This document shows, in pieces, positions 11,158 through 21,284 of a DNA stretch of 64,000 nt. Both the position numbers and the translations under genes were made by a program. A model generated the notes under the pieces. It was given only the letters and a program-made list of their open reading frames with translations. It was not told the DNA's origin and ran no database searches. The stretch lies in the NCBI GenBank assembly GCA_943330915.2, contig CALQJO020000001.1, positions 1 to 64,000 on the forward strand. The letters are read 5' to 3'. Numbering within the stretch: position 1 is the stretch's first letter; each line of letters opens with the position of its first letter. Source of the stretch: Rhodoferax sp. OV413 (GTDB lineage: Bacteria > Pseudomonadota > Gammaproteobacteria > Pseudomonadales > Pseudohongiellaceae).

Positions 11158-11626
11158 ACCAGCGTTCAGCGGCACGATAGTCTGATTCACGACTGGCAAC
11201 CCATTCACTGTGATTGCCAGCAATCTGTTTTTTCCAGAATGGAGCAGATGTCTTCAGATAATCCATGATGAACTCAGCCGCTTCGAATGCAGCGGAGCGA
11301 TGAGCACTGGTGGTAATGACCAGCACAATCTGATCTGCAGGTGCCAACGTCCCTACCCTGTGGATGACTCGGATAAACTGCAGGGGCCAGCGCTCCAGCG
11401 CTTGCTCAGCGATCCGGACCAGTGCCTGTTCAGTCATCCCGGGATAATGTTCAAGGGTCAATGTTTGTTGCTCCGAAATTTGCCCGCCACCATGAGCGAT
11501 ATCCCGTACCAGGCCGGAAAAGCAGACAATGGCGCCCGGGTTTTCAGAATGCTGCCGTGCGCTGTCATATTCGGCGGCAAGATCAAAATCTTCGGTTTGC
11601 ACACTGATACAGGTTTGGGGCTGCAT
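11138..11626 (-). CDS. moaE: Molybdopterin synthase catalytic subunit MoaE
   Basis: Large subunit of the MoaD2-MoaE2 enzyme that inserts two sulfurs into precursor Z (cPMP). The chain is 162 residues. Family motifs: FSGLVRD near residue 37, LEHYPGMTE, RVIHRVGTLAPAD, and SAHRSAAFEAAEFIMDYLK followed by SAPFWKKQ, which contains the active-site lysines. It starts six bases after moaD, giving the operon moaC-moaD-moaE. No molybdoenzyme or moaA is in the window, so the rest of the pathway must lie elsewhere. Confidence 0.96.
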   Translation of the reverse strand: MQPQTCISVQTEDFDLAAEYDSARQHSENPGAIVCFSGLVRDIAHGGGQISEQQTLTLEHYPGMTEQALVRIAEQALERWPLQFIRVIHRVGTLAPADQIVLVITTSAHRSAAFEAAEFIMDYLKTSAPFWKKQIAGNHSEWVASRESDYRAAERWSKSGQA

Positions 11627-11632
11627 AGGTAA

Positions 11633-11884
11633 TCAGCCTCCGGTCATCGGCGGAAAAAAGGCAACTTCCTCACTACCTAGCAGCCGTGCTGAGCGATCAG
11701 CGACGCTCTGATTGACGGCTATCAGTACCAGTGAACTGTTCAGCAGCAATTGCCAGGCATCACCTCGGGTTGCCAGGTGCTCTGTGAGTTCCGCGACCGT
11801 GTATACATCATCTGGCAGGTTAATCTGCTCGGAGGTCTTGCCCAGTGTTTCACGGACGCTGGCAAAATATTGAATAGTCAGCAT
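11633..11884 (-). CDS. moaD: Molybdopterin synthase sulfur-carrier subunit MoaD
   Basis: Ubiquitin-fold sulfur carrier of 83 residues. It ends in EEVAFFPPMTGG; the C-terminal Gly-Gly is thiocarboxylated. The start MLTIQYFASVRETLGK at 11884 matches the family start and lies five bases after the moaC stop. The longer open frame up to 11980 overlaps moaC and is not conserved. MoaE follows directly. Confidence 0.94.
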   Translation of the reverse strand: MLTIQYFASVRETLGKTSEQINLPDDVYTVAELTEHLATRGDAWQLLLNSSLVLIAVNQSVADRSARLLGSEEVAFFPPMTGG

Positions 11885-11889
11885 ATTAC

Positions 11890-12366
11890 TCAGTTGCCCC
11901 GATAGTAACCGGATTTGCCACCGGATTTCTCCAGGACGCGAATGTTGCTGATAACCATGGCGCGGTCTACCGCCTTGCACATGTCATAAATGGTCAACGC
12001 AGCGACGGATGCTGCCGTCAGAGCTTCCATTTCTACGCCGGTTTTTCCGTCTACCGCGCACGTTGCGCTGATCAGTACTTTATGCCTTGCGACATCCATC
12101 TCAAAATCAACACTGACGCGGGTCAACATTAATGGGTGGCACAACGGGATCAGGTCAGAACACTTTTTGGCTGCCTGAATCCCCGCTATCCGGGCAACCG
12201 CCAGCACGTCCCCTTTTTTGTGAGCGCCGTCAGTAATTAAAGTGAACGTCTCAGGCAACATGCTCACTTCTGCTGCTGCCGTTGCAACACGCGCTGTGAC
12301 GGCCTTGTCACCAATATCCACCATGCGGGCACTGCCACGCTCATCCAGATGCGTCAACTGCGACAT
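11890..12366 (-). CDS. moaC: Cyclic pyranopterin monophosphate synthase MoaC
   Basis: Converts the MoaA product to cyclic pyranopterin monophosphate in molybdenum cofactor synthesis. The chain is 158 residues. Motifs are [76 protein letters not shown] and KSGGKSG, covering the active-site His, Lys and Asp residues. It is the first gene of moaCDE and divergent from nudJ across about 190 bases. I looked for a molybdenum-cofactor riboswitch in that leader and did not recognise one. Confidence 0.97.
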   Translation of the reverse strand: MSQLTHLDERGSARMVDIGDKAVTARVATAAAEVSMLPETFTLITDGAHKKGDVLAVARIAGIQAAKKCSDLIPLCHPLMLTRVSVDFEMDVARHKVLISATCAVDGKTGVEMEALTAASVAALTIYDMCKAVDRAMVISNIRVLEKSGGKSGYYRGN

Positions 12367-12557
12367 ATCGACTCCAATTTTGATTCTTGCTGCCTTGCGG
12401 CGTCTTTTCCGCCGTGCATTATGACTCTAATTGCGGTTTAAGTGGAGGCGCTTGCAGGCGATTTCCGTTAAACTTGCCACCCGCAGTGAATTGCAAATCC
12501 GGAGCGTGTGTTGTCACCGCGCTGCGATACCATGAACCCTTGAGAATCTGAACAGCG

Positions 12558-13046
12558 ATGACTTGGTATCCCCATACAACAGTAGCCGTTGTGGTTGAAC
12601 AACAGTCTGTTAACGGAGTTGAGCAGTTCGCTGATACTCCTGCGGCACAACGACGATTTCTGATGGTCGAAGAGATAGTGCACGGCCAGCATGTCTTTAA
12701 TCAGCCGGCCGGGCATTTGGAACCAGGTGAAACCTTGCTGCAAGGCGCTGTCCGGGAAGCGTTGGAAGAAACGGCCTGGCTGGTTGAGCCAACAGCCTTT
12801 CTTGGCTTGTACCAATATATTTCGCCGGAAAACAACGAGTGTTACATACGCAGTTGTTTTGTGGCAAAGGCGCTGCACTTTGATGCACAACGTCACCTCG
12901 ATAGTGACATTGTTGCAACACACTGGATGACACTTGACGAAATTTCCGCACGCAGTTCCCAGCTTCGCAGCCCTGTTGTGTTGCAGGTATTGCATGATTA
13001 CTGCCATGGTCAACAGTTCCCGTTGTCTGTTATCAGGATGCTTTAA
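12558..13046 (+). CDS. nudJ: Nudix phosphatase NudJ
   Basis: Nudix hydrolase acting on nucleoside tri- and diphosphates and on HMP-PP. The chain is 162 residues. The Nudix box spans GHLEPGETLLQGAVREALEE then TAW. Its metal-binding REALEE core is intact, but the Gly that normally follows EExG is Ala. VEEIVHGQHVFNQPAGHLEPGE is typical of NudJ. The position between rluE and mnmA is the same as in E. coli, which supports the symbol. The ATG at 12558 has only a weak GAGAA upstream. Confidence 0.92.
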   Translation: MTWYPHTTVAVVVEQQSVNGVEQFADTPAAQRRFLMVEEIVHGQHVFNQPAGHLEPGETLLQGAVREALEETAWLVEPTAFLGLYQYISPENNECYIRSCFVAKALHFDAQRHLDSDIVATHWMTLDEISARSSQLRSPVVLQVLHDYCHGQQFPLSVIRML

Positions 13047-13070
13047 CACTCTTACTCTTGTGATTGGTAA

Positions 13071-14180
13071 ATGAACAAAGCCCCCGAAAAAACCCGAGTG
13101 ATTGTAGGCATGTCCGGCGGCGTCGACTCATCCGTTGCTGCCTTGCTGCTGATGCAACAGGGGTATCAGGTTGAAGGTCTGTTCATGAAAAACTGGGAAG
13201 AGGACGATGATACCGAATACTGCACTGCAAGGGCTGATCTGGCAGATGCGCAATCGGTCAGCGACAGACTGGGTATCAGGCTTCACACGGCCAATTTTTC
13301 TGCCGAATACTGGGATGGTGTTTTTCAGCACTTTCTGGATGAATACCGGGCCGGTCGAACGCCAAATCCGGATATTTTGTGCAACCGCGAGATCAAATTT
13401 AAAGCCTTTCTTGAATATGCTCTGGCGCTGGGTGCTGACTGTATTGCCACCGGGCATTATGTGCGCCGTCGGCAGGATCAAGGGCAGACTTTGCTGCTTA
13501 AAGGCCTCGATCCCAATAAGGATCAGAGTTATTTTTTAAGTGCGGTCAATGAATCCTGCCTCGAACGAAGTCTTTTCCCGGTCGGTGATCTTGAAAAAAC
13601 ACAAGTACGTGCAATCGCCAGCGCTGCAGGGTTGGTGACGTCGGGCAAAAAAGACAGTACGGGGATCTGTTTTATCGGAGAGCGTAAGTTCAGGGATTTT
13701 CTGCAACAATATCTTCCGGCACTGCCGGGTGACATTGAGTCTGTGGATGCCGAGTTGTTGGGCAGGCATCAGGGACTGATGTATCACACCTATGGCCAGC
13801 GTCAGGGATTGGGAATAGGCGGGTTACGTCATCACTCCGAGGAGCCCTGGTATGTGGTCGGCAAGGATATGCACAGAAATGTGCTGATTGTCGCTCAAGG
13901 CAACGATCACCCCGCCCTGTTCTCTTCAGGGCTCATTGCCAGTCAATTGGTGTGGATAAACAATCAGATACCAGTTCTGCCGATGAGCTGTACGGCAAAA
14001 ATCCGTTATCGACAGCAGGATCAGGACTGCGAGGTGAGTCTGACGGATAAAAATAATCCGCATCAGGTCACGGTGATGTTTAATTGTGCACAACGCGCTG
14101 TCACGCCAGGACAGGCGATTGTGTTTTATCAAGGAGAGTTATGTCTTGGAGGAGCGGTAATTGAACAATACATCCGGTGA
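13071..14180 (+). CDS. mnmA: tRNA-specific 2-thiouridylase MnmA
   Basis: Adds sulfur to U34 of tRNA-Lys, tRNA-Glu and tRNA-Gln. The chain is 369 residues. The PP-loop is [15 protein letters not shown] near residues 13-27. The first catalytic Cys is in [15 protein letters not shown] near 103, and the second, which carries the persulfide, is in [13 protein letters not shown] near 200. GLGIGGL and the C-terminal beta-barrel ([22 protein letters not shown]) are intact. It lies 24 bases after nudJ, and its last 20 bases overlap hflD. Confidence 0.97.
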   Translation: MNKAPEKTRVIVGMSGGVDSSVAALLLMQQGYQVEGLFMKNWEEDDDTEYCTARADLADAQSVSDRLGIRLHTANFSAEYWDGVFQHFLDEYRAGRTPNPDILCNREIKFKAFLEYALALGADCIATGHYVRRRQDQGQTLLLKGLDPNKDQSYFLSAVNESCLERSLFPVGDLEKTQVRAIASAAGLVTSGKKDSTGICFIGERKFRDFLQQYLPALPGDIESVDAELLGRHQGLMYHTYGQRQGLGIGGLRHHSEEPWYVVGKDMHRNVLIVAQGNDHPALFSSGLIASQLVWINNQIPVLPMSCTAKIRYRQQDQDCEVSLTDKNNPHQVTVMFNCAQRAVTPGQAIVFYQGELCLGGAVIEQYIR

Positions 14181-14832
14181 GTTTACAGATTGGGAATACC
14201 GCAATATTGCGCTGGCGGTGGTGACACAATGCGCTGTTTTGGTTCATGAGCTGGCCACTAACGGGCGTGCCTCAACAAACTGTATGCACGCGTGTCTCAA
14301 ACCGGTTTATCAACTGAATGCCGATACCGTGGCCAGTTTGTATCCCTCGCCTGCTGAATTTTCCCAAGGTATGCAGGTTCTTCAGAACAGCTTTGATAGC
14401 AAAGGCTTGCGAGAGCATGCTGAAGTGGTGCGTTATATGCTGGGGATGTTAGTTTTGCAGCAGCATCTCGGTCGCAATCCAGCCATGATGTCAGAGATAG
14501 GCGCGCGTCTGCGCGACTTTGGACCGGAATACACCAGTGGTCTGGGTGATCATGATGTGTTGTTGAAAGCGGATTGCAGCAGGCTCGCTCGGCTTTATCA
14601 GGATACGATCAGTCTTCTCAGCTACCGAATACATGTCGCCGGAAATCCTGAACACCTGCGCAATCAGCAAGTTGCAGAGCAAATCCGAGCAGTATTGCTG
14701 GCGGGAATCCGTTCGGCAATGTTGTGGCATCAGTTAGGTGGCCGGCGTTGGCATTTGTTTTTTTATAAAAAGCACATTCGCCAGACCTTGAGTGATATCC
14801 GACGCAAACTGATCAGTGTCAGCACGCATTGA
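14161..14832 (+). CDS. hflD: HflD-like high-frequency-lysogenization protein
   Basis: Mostly helical peripheral membrane protein; in E. coli HflD binds phage lambda CII, and its native role is unclear. The chain is 223 residues. Sequence similarity is recognisable: [21 protein letters not shown] at the start, [26 protein letters not shown] in the middle, and [20 protein letters not shown] near the end, which is the best conserved HflD block. Start is TTG at 14161, inside the mnmA 3' end, an overlap that implies coupled translation. Order mnmA-hflD-purB matches E. coli. Confidence 0.93.
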   Translation: MNNTSGEFTDWEYRNIALAVVTQCAVLVHELATNGRASTNCMHACLKPVYQLNADTVASLYPSPAEFSQGMQVLQNSFDSKGLREHAEVVRYMLGMLVLQQHLGRNPAMMSEIGARLRDFGPEYTSGLGDHDVLLKADCSRLARLYQDTISLLSYRIHVAGNPEHLRNQQVAEQIRAVLLAGIRSAMLWHQLGGRRWHLFFYKKHIRQTLSDIRRKLISVSTH

Positions 14833-14857
14833 GCGTGGATTTCAAAACATCTTTTGA

Positions 14858-16240
<1,383 letters not shown>

Positions 16241-16294
16241 TCACGGATGCCGTGCCACTCTTTAACTGTTGTCAAACTGACTGAGGAATTGCCT

Positions 16295-17527
16295 GTGCTG
16301 GATTCAGTGTTGCCCGAGAGCTTTGATGCGCAGGTCTTTCTGCGTGACTACTGGCAAAAGAAGCCTTTGCTGATCAAAGCAGGCGGTGTGTCGTTTCTGG
16401 ATCTCATAGAGCCTGAAGAGCTGGCAGGACTGGCATGTGAAGACGGTGTTGAATCACGTCTGGTGCAGGTAAATGCTGCGCAGGATACCTGGGCGCTCCG
16501 ACATGGCCCATTTACCGAGGAAGATTTTTTAACCTTGCCCGAGTCACATTACAGCTTGCTGGTGCAGGCCGTCGATCAATGGGTGGATGATGTTGCTGCA
16601 TTGCTTGCAGATTTTGCCTTTATTCCCTCCTGGCGCATCGACGATGTGATGATCAGTTATGCGACCGATCAGGGTAATGTTGGGCCACACTTTGACTATT
16701 ATGATGTGTTTCTGATTCAGGGTATGGGGCAAAAGCGCTGGCAGATCGGCGATATGTGCAACAGCATGACTGAACGCAGTGACAGCAGTGGCCTGCGGTT
16801 GTTGAAGAATTTTGTGGCGCGTGAGGAGTGGATTGTTAATCCGGGCGATATTCTCTACGTCCCTCCCGGGTATTCACACTATGGTGTTGCAATAGGCAAC
16901 AGCATGACCTACTCCGTTGGCTTCCGTGCACCTGCCCATGCTGACATCCTCAGTGGGGTCCTTGATGACGCGCTGGACAGCCTGTCAGAAGATCAGCGAT
17001 TTTCTGATGCAAGTGCCCGGCTGCCTCAGTATCCCGGCGAGATCACTGCCGATGTGGTTGAGCACCTGCAAGACATCATCCGCGAGCAGATGCTGGACAC
17101 TCAGCGCATCAGGCAATGGTTTGGGCGCACTATGACCACACCCAAGTATCCGTTGCAGGATGATGCCGGAGATCATGCTCCCCATGAACATGGGGAACAT
17201 TGTGACCATGACCACGATGATGAAGAGGAACAGCTGTTAATTGAGAGCGTGGTGGATCTGCAGAAGGCAGTCAACAAAGGCGCGGGTGTCTACAAGGTGC
17301 CCGGCGCCCGCATCGCCTACGCCTTGGCTGACGGTAAAGCCGAACTGTATGCTGACGGCGAGTGCCATGTGTGTGATTCCCGCTTGCTAAGCTTGTTACA
17401 GGCTATGAGCACCCCGGGCAAAGTTGATGAAATTGACAGAGTTGTCATCGCCGCCGCAATCAAAGATGAAGAGGCGTCAGCACTGTTACTGTCGTTGTAT
17501 AAGGGCGGCAGTCTGGTTGTAGGTTAA
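16295..17527 (+). CDS. roxA: Ribosomal-protein oxygenase RoxA/YcfD (JmjC-type cupin, 2OG-Fe(II)) with His-rich insertion
   Basis: Fe(II)/2-oxoglutarate dioxygenase; E. coli YcfD hydroxylates an arginine of ribosomal protein L16. The iron ligands are visible as His132 and Asp134 in VGPHFDYYDVF and His195 in PPGYSHYGVA. I chose GTG at 16295 because GAGG lies eight bases upstream; the frame is open to an ATG at 16247. The result, 410 residues, is longer than the 373 of E. coli. Part of the excess is an acidic His-rich stretch near residues 293-312 with six His and one Cys (HAPHEHGEHCDHDH). It lies between the cupin and the C-terminal winged-helix part. The function of the insertion is unknown; metal binding is a guess. 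Confidence 0.93.
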   Translation: MLDSVLPESFDAQVFLRDYWQKKPLLIKAGGVSFLDLIEPEELAGLACEDGVESRLVQVNAAQDTWALRHGPFTEEDFLTLPESHYSLLVQAVDQWVDDVAALLADFAFIPSWRIDDVMISYATDQGNVGPHFDYYDVFLIQGMGQKRWQIGDMCNSMTERSDSSGLRLLKNFVAREEWIVNPGDILYVPPGYSHYGVAIGNSMTYSVGFRAPAHADILSGVLDDALDSLSEDQRFSDASARLPQYPGEITADVVEHLQDIIREQMLDTQRIRQWFGRTMTTPKYPLQDDAGDHAPHEHGEHCDHDHDDEEEQLLIESVVDLQKAVNKGAGVYKVPGARIAYALADGKAELYADGECHVCDSRLLSLLQAMSTPGKVDEIDRVVIAAAIKDEEASALLLSLYKGGSLVVG

Positions 17528-17549
17528 GGGTTGGGAATTCGGGTGATTT

Positions 17550-18356
17550 ATGTTCTTAAAGCGTAAGAGGGTTAGTTTGATACAGGCATTCAGAAGATTG
17601 CACATCAGTGTGCGGGCTGTGTTGACCGCGTTGTTCGCGGTGTTGATGGTTGGTGCCGGCAGCGCGGCTTACGCACAGGCTGACAGCGAAACTCAGGCAG
17701 ATGCTGGCTCAGAACGCGCAGCCATTGAGATCATCACCATTCAGAATCGGGATCCTGCTTTTGTACGGGCAGCCATCGGGTCTGCCCTTGATCCTCGCGG
17801 CAGTATCGCGCAGGTGGATAACAAACTGATTGTTGCGACCACGGCCACCAATTTACAGCAGTTAAAGCAATTGATTGAACAGAATGATCTGCCGGCGCGC
17901 CGGCTTGTAGTCAGCGTTGATTTTGACTATGCAAGCCCTGCAACCCGTGTTTTTAATGTGGTCAGTGCAGCGCCGCAAAGTGTGCAGGCGATTGAAGGCG
18001 ATACCGTTTCATTCAGCGCTGGTGACGCATCTGCAGGGATGCCACAGTTAATGCTAACCGCAATTGTTCAAGAAAATCTTGCTGATGCGGACATTGTCAT
18101 CAGCAACGTGCCCGGATTTACCGGCCTGCATCGCATACAACTGACTCTGGGGGAGTGGTACATTATCAATCCTGCAGAATCGGCTGAGGAGCAAGTGCAG
18201 GCGCAACAAGAGGCAGCGATGCCAGAGCTTGCGCAACAGACTTTGGCTGATCCGTTAGCCCCTGTTGTTGCACAGCTGCCACCGGACATGGTTGCGGCAG
18301 TCATTGAACCATCACGACAGGCACAGATTGCGGTTCGGGTGGATGTATTACCCTGA
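17550..18356 (+). CDS. Exported protein with secretin-N-like (N1) domain
   Basis: 268 residues, not a protein I can name. A Sec signal peptide occupies about 1-42 (core VLTALFAVLMVGAGSAAYA, cleavage near AYA-QA). Residues about 55-115 (IEIITIQNRDPAFVRAAIGS, then DNKLIVATTATNLQQLKQLI) have the beta-alpha-beta pattern of secretin short domains, in which two partners are compared pairwise and a ring interface is built. No secretin barrel follows. The rest is a predicted beta-rich periplasmic domain and an Ala/Gln/Pro-rich tail. The stop codon overlaps the pabB start (TGATG), so the two are translationally coupled despite unrelated roles. It could be a pilotin-like or accessory protein for a secretin coded elsewhere. 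Confidence 0.75.
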   Translation: MFLKRKRVSLIQAFRRLHISVRAVLTALFAVLMVGAGSAAYAQADSETQADAGSERAAIEIITIQNRDPAFVRAAIGSALDPRGSIAQVDNKLIVATTATNLQQLKQLIEQNDLPARRLVVSVDFDYASPATRVFNVVSAAPQSVQAIEGDTVSFSAGDASAGMPQLMLTAIVQENLADADIVISNVPGFTGLHRIQLTLGEWYIINPAESAEEQVQAQQEAAMPELAQQTLADPLAPVVAQLPPDMVAAVIEPSRQAQIAVRVDVLP

Positions 18357-19723
18357 TGCCCCCCCTCCTGTTGCAGACCTTGCCCTATCACCGCGACAGC
18401 GCTGAGTGGATAGGCCGTTTATCTCTGCTGACCGGCTGTATCTGCCTTGAAAGCGGGTTGACTGCGCAGAATGAAGCCCGATTCGATATTCTGACAGCAC
18501 TGCCCACCGCTCAGGTGCGGGTCATGGCAGAGCCTGACGCAACAGGTGATGCGTTTTGCCGCGCGCAACAGCTTCTTGATGCGCATCGGTTGCCAGCAAT
18601 ACAGGACGGTGTCCTCGAACATCTTCGTCATCTGCCATTCAGTGGCGGATTGCTGGGTTACTTCGGATACGAGGCCGCTGGGATTGCACCAAAACCTTCA
18701 GATAACAACAGCAAAACTCCGCTGAACAGCATGCCGCTCGCGGTGTTTGGTGTATACGACTGGGCCATTATTGTTGACCATCAGCGTTGCAGCACGGAAT
18801 TTTTCATATTGCCTTACTGCCCTGCTGAGATTCGGTATCACGTTCTTCAGTGGCTCGCGGCAGCGCCTGCGTATGACCGTGAACAGGGCGTTGTCGCCTT
18901 GGAAACCAGCTTCCAGCCACTGATCGATCGGGATCAGTACGCGCATGCGTTTGAGCGTCTGCAGCAATGGATACTGGCTGGCGACTGCTATCAGGCTAAC
19001 CTGGCTATACCATTCTCCGCTGCCTTTAAGGGCAAGGCACACGATGTTTACCAGTGGTTGCGACAACAAAGCCAAAGTCCGTTTTCGGCCTATGTGGATG
19101 CGGGTGATTTCCAAATACTCAGTGTGTCGCCGGAACGCTTTTTGTCAGTAAACGAGGGGCGCGTGTTCACCCAGCCCATTAAAGGAACCCGCAAACGCCT
19201 GGAGGATCCCGTCCGGGATCAGGCTGAGCAGCAGGACTTATTGAACAGTGAAAAGGATCGCGCTGAAAATCTGATGATTGTCGATTTACTGCGCAATGAT
19301 CTTGGGCGGGTGAGCATTACCGGCTCTGTGAAAACAGAGTCGTTGTTTAAACTGCATAGTTTCACGCATGTGCATCATCTGATCAGCACTGTCAGTGCAC
19401 AGTTGCCTGCAGAGACCAGTCCGCTGAGTGTTATGCAAAGCTGTTTCCCGGGAGGTTCAATTACTGGAGCACCTAAAATCAGGGCGATGCAGATCATTGC
19501 GCAACTTGAAACAGTCCCGAGAACTGTCTACTGCGGCAGCATTTTTTACTGCGACTACTTAAATCGGATGGATAGCAGCATCCTCATTCGCACCCTTCTC
19601 AGCACTCAAGAGCAGCTGTTTTGTTGGGGCGGCAGTGGCGTGGTAGCAGATTCGGTGATGGCGGAGGAGTACCAGGAATGTCTGGATAAAGTCTCCGCGC
19701 TCATGAACCTGCCACTTGCCTGA
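18356..19723 (+). CDS. pabB: Aminodeoxychorismate synthase component I
   Basis: Chorismate-utilising enzyme that makes 4-amino-4-deoxychorismate for folate synthesis, working with the glutaminase PabA. 455 residues. Motifs: GGLLGYFGYEAAG, GDCYQANLAIPF, ILSVSPERFLSV, QPIKGTRKR with the lysine that distinguishes the PabB group, DLLRNDLGRVS and CFPGGSITGAPKIRAMQI. These favour PabB over anthranilate synthase TrpE. Its ATG overlaps the stop of the upstream exported protein by one base. No pabA or pabC is near. It is convergent with thrH, 12 bases away. Confidence 0.94.
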   Translation: MPPLLLQTLPYHRDSAEWIGRLSLLTGCICLESGLTAQNEARFDILTALPTAQVRVMAEPDATGDAFCRAQQLLDAHRLPAIQDGVLEHLRHLPFSGGLLGYFGYEAAGIAPKPSDNNSKTPLNSMPLAVFGVYDWAIIVDHQRCSTEFFILPYCPAEIRYHVLQWLAAAPAYDREQGVVALETSFQPLIDRDQYAHAFERLQQWILAGDCYQANLAIPFSAAFKGKAHDVYQWLRQQSQSPFSAYVDAGDFQILSVSPERFLSVNEGRVFTQPIKGTRKRLEDPVRDQAEQQDLLNSEKDRAENLMIVDLLRNDLGRVSITGSVKTESLFKLHSFTHVHHLISTVSAQLPAETSPLSVMQSCFPGGSITGAPKIRAMQIIAQLETVPRTVYCGSIFYCDYLNRMDSSILIRTLLSTQEQLFCWGGSGVVADSVMAEEYQECLDKVSALMNLPLA

Positions 19724-19735
19724 CCTGGCCCGGTG

Positions 19736-20353
19736 TCAGAACGTCAGTTCGCGATTGCTGGCCTTGAGAAACTCGCGTTTCAGATCATCATACTCATGCA
19801 CCGCCGGAAATTGCGGGAATTCTCTGATCACGTTATCCGGCGCACGAAACAGAATACCCGCTTCGGCTTCTGCCAGCATGGTGGTGTCGTTGTAAGAATC
19901 ACCTGCGGCAATACATCGGTAATTCAGACTGTGAAAGGCCTTTACTGACTGACGTTTGGGGTCTTTCTGACGCAGGTGGTAATTGACAATCATGCCCTTA
20001 TCATCAGATTCCAAGCGATGACACAGTAGCGTCGGAAAACCCAGTTGGCGCATCAGTGGTTGAGCAAACTCGTAGTAAGTGTCGGACAGGATAACCACTT
20101 GAAAACGCTCGCGCAGCCAATCCACAAACTCGCGCGCACCCGGCATTGGCGCCATGCCAGCAATCACTGCTTGTATGTCTGGCAGACCCAGGCCATGCTC
20201 GCGCAAAATTCGCAGCCGTTGCTGCATCAGCACATCATAGTCGGGGATGTCACGTGTCGTGGCCCGCAGTTCTTTTATTCCCGTGCGATCGGAAAAATCT
20301 ATCCAGATTTCCGGCACCAATACTCCCTCAAGATCAAGACAGGCAATTTCCAC
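19736..20353 (-). CDS. thrH: Phosphoserine/homoserine phosphotransferase ThrH
   Basis: HAD-superfamily enzyme which in Pseudomonas dephosphorylates phosphoserine and can move the phosphate to homoserine. 205 residues. It carries the ThrH-specific nucleophile motif ACLDLEGVLVPE, where Asp-Leu-Glu replaces the usual DxD. Also present are TTRDIPDYDVLMQQRLRIL, VVILSDTYYEF, RQKDPKRQSV and the motif IV AAGDSYNDTTML. The start is GTG at 20353, preceded by a strong GAGGGG seven bases upstream. An upstream frame to 20434 is not conserved. It is divergent from cysH. Confidence 0.95.
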   Translation of the reverse strand: MEIACLDLEGVLVPEIWIDFSDRTGIKELRATTRDIPDYDVLMQQRLRILREHGLGLPDIQAVIAGMAPMPGAREFVDWLRERFQVVILSDTYYEFAQPLMRQLGFPTLLCHRLESDDKGMIVNYHLRQKDPKRQSVKAFHSLNYRCIAAGDSYNDTTMLAEAEAGILFRAPDNVIREFPQFPAVHEYDDLKREFLKASNRELTF

Positions 20354-20396
20354 GTGATTTCCCCTCAGCATCAACAGAATTGAACAAAGTCGCGAT

Positions 20397-20424
20397 TTTA
20401 TAGTGCCGCAGTTGTGCTTGCCAG
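20397..20424 (-). promoter_or_regulatory. Possible sigma-70 promoter of thrH
   Basis: On the minus strand CTGGCA and TATAAA are spaced by 16 bases and would start transcription about 35 bases before the thrH GTG. The -35 is poor; this is a pattern match only. Confidence 0.35.
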
Positions 20425-20530
20425 CACGAACCAAACGGAATCTCTCAAGACCTTAAAGGCCTCAATCGCCGCAGACTCGCAGCTTGTTGTAAGATGCGAC
20501 ATTCTTGCTAACCAGCATCGGGGATACATC

Positions 20531-21262
20531 ATGATTAATGCCGCAAACATCGCTGAGATGAATGACAAGTTTCAATCAATGCAGCCGCGCGCCATTCTCG
20601 CAGAGGTGTTTTCCGTGTTTCCGCAGGCCGCAGTATCTTTCAGCGGCGCAGAAGACGTTGCGTTGGTGGTGATGGCCAAGAAACTGAACCCAGCTGTCCG
20701 TGTATTCACGCTGGACACTGGCCGCCTGCACCCGGAAACGTACCGGTTTATCGAGCAGGTACGTGAGCAGTACAGTCTTGAGATTGAGTTTTTATACCCG
20801 GACACGGCAGCGCTGCAGGCGTTCACCCGGGAAAAAGGTCTTTACAGCTTTTATCGGGATGGGCACGAGCAGTGCTGTGGCATCCGCAAAACTGAGCCGT
20901 TGCGCCGTAAACTGGCCCATGTCGATGCATGGATTACCGGGCAGCGCCGTGACCAGAGCCCAACACGCGCCCAAGTGCCCGTGGCGCAGGTTGACTCGTT
21001 GTTTGCCGCACAGGGTCGTAGCCTGTTGAAGTTTAATCCGCTGGCGAACTGGAGTTCACAACAGGTGTGGGAATACATCAGAATGTTTGAACTGCCCTAC
21101 AACGCCTTGCATGATCGCGGCTTCACCAGTATCGGTTGTGAACCCTGTACCAGGGCGATTGGCCCCAATCAGCATGAGCGAGAAGGTCGTTGGTGGTGGG
21201 AAGAAGCAACCGCCAAAGAGTGTGGGCTGCACAAAATAAACATCGATAGCCTTACAGACTAG
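20531..21262 (+). CDS. cysH: Assimilatory adenylyl-sulfate (APS) reductase, 4Fe-4S type CysH
   Basis: Reduces activated sulfate to sulfite using thioredoxin, releasing AMP. 243 residues from ATG 20531, which has GGGGAT upstream; a longer frame starts at 20414. The four cluster cysteines are Cys115-Cys116 ([15 protein letters not shown]) and Cys203/Cys206 (GCEPCTRA). The catalytic Cys231 is in KECGLHKI. The four cluster cysteines mark the APS-reducing subtype found in Pseudomonas rather than the cluster-free PAPS reductase of E. coli. The sulfate-regulator gene cysB is the next gene, convergent. Confidence 0.95.
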   Translation: MINAANIAEMNDKFQSMQPRAILAEVFSVFPQAAVSFSGAEDVALVVMAKKLNPAVRVFTLDTGRLHPETYRFIEQVREQYSLEIEFLYPDTAALQAFTREKGLYSFYRDGHEQCCGIRKTEPLRRKLAHVDAWITGQRRDQSPTRAQVPVAQVDSLFAAQGRSLLKFNPLANWSSQQVWEYIRMFELPYNALHDRGFTSIGCEPCTRAIGPNQHEREGRWWWEEATAKECGLHKINIDSLTD

Positions 21263-21284
21263 AACGGCAGATGCCTGAGAAAGG

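Noticed and set aside
12367..12557. Molybdenum-cofactor riboswitch in the moaC leader
   Set aside because: The region has only short GC-rich hairpins and none of the conserved Moco-aptamer core that I could recognise.
12468..13049. 193-codon minus-strand frame opposite nudJ
   Set aside because: It is the exact antisense of the conserved NudJ protein, with no ribosome site and no recognisable family.
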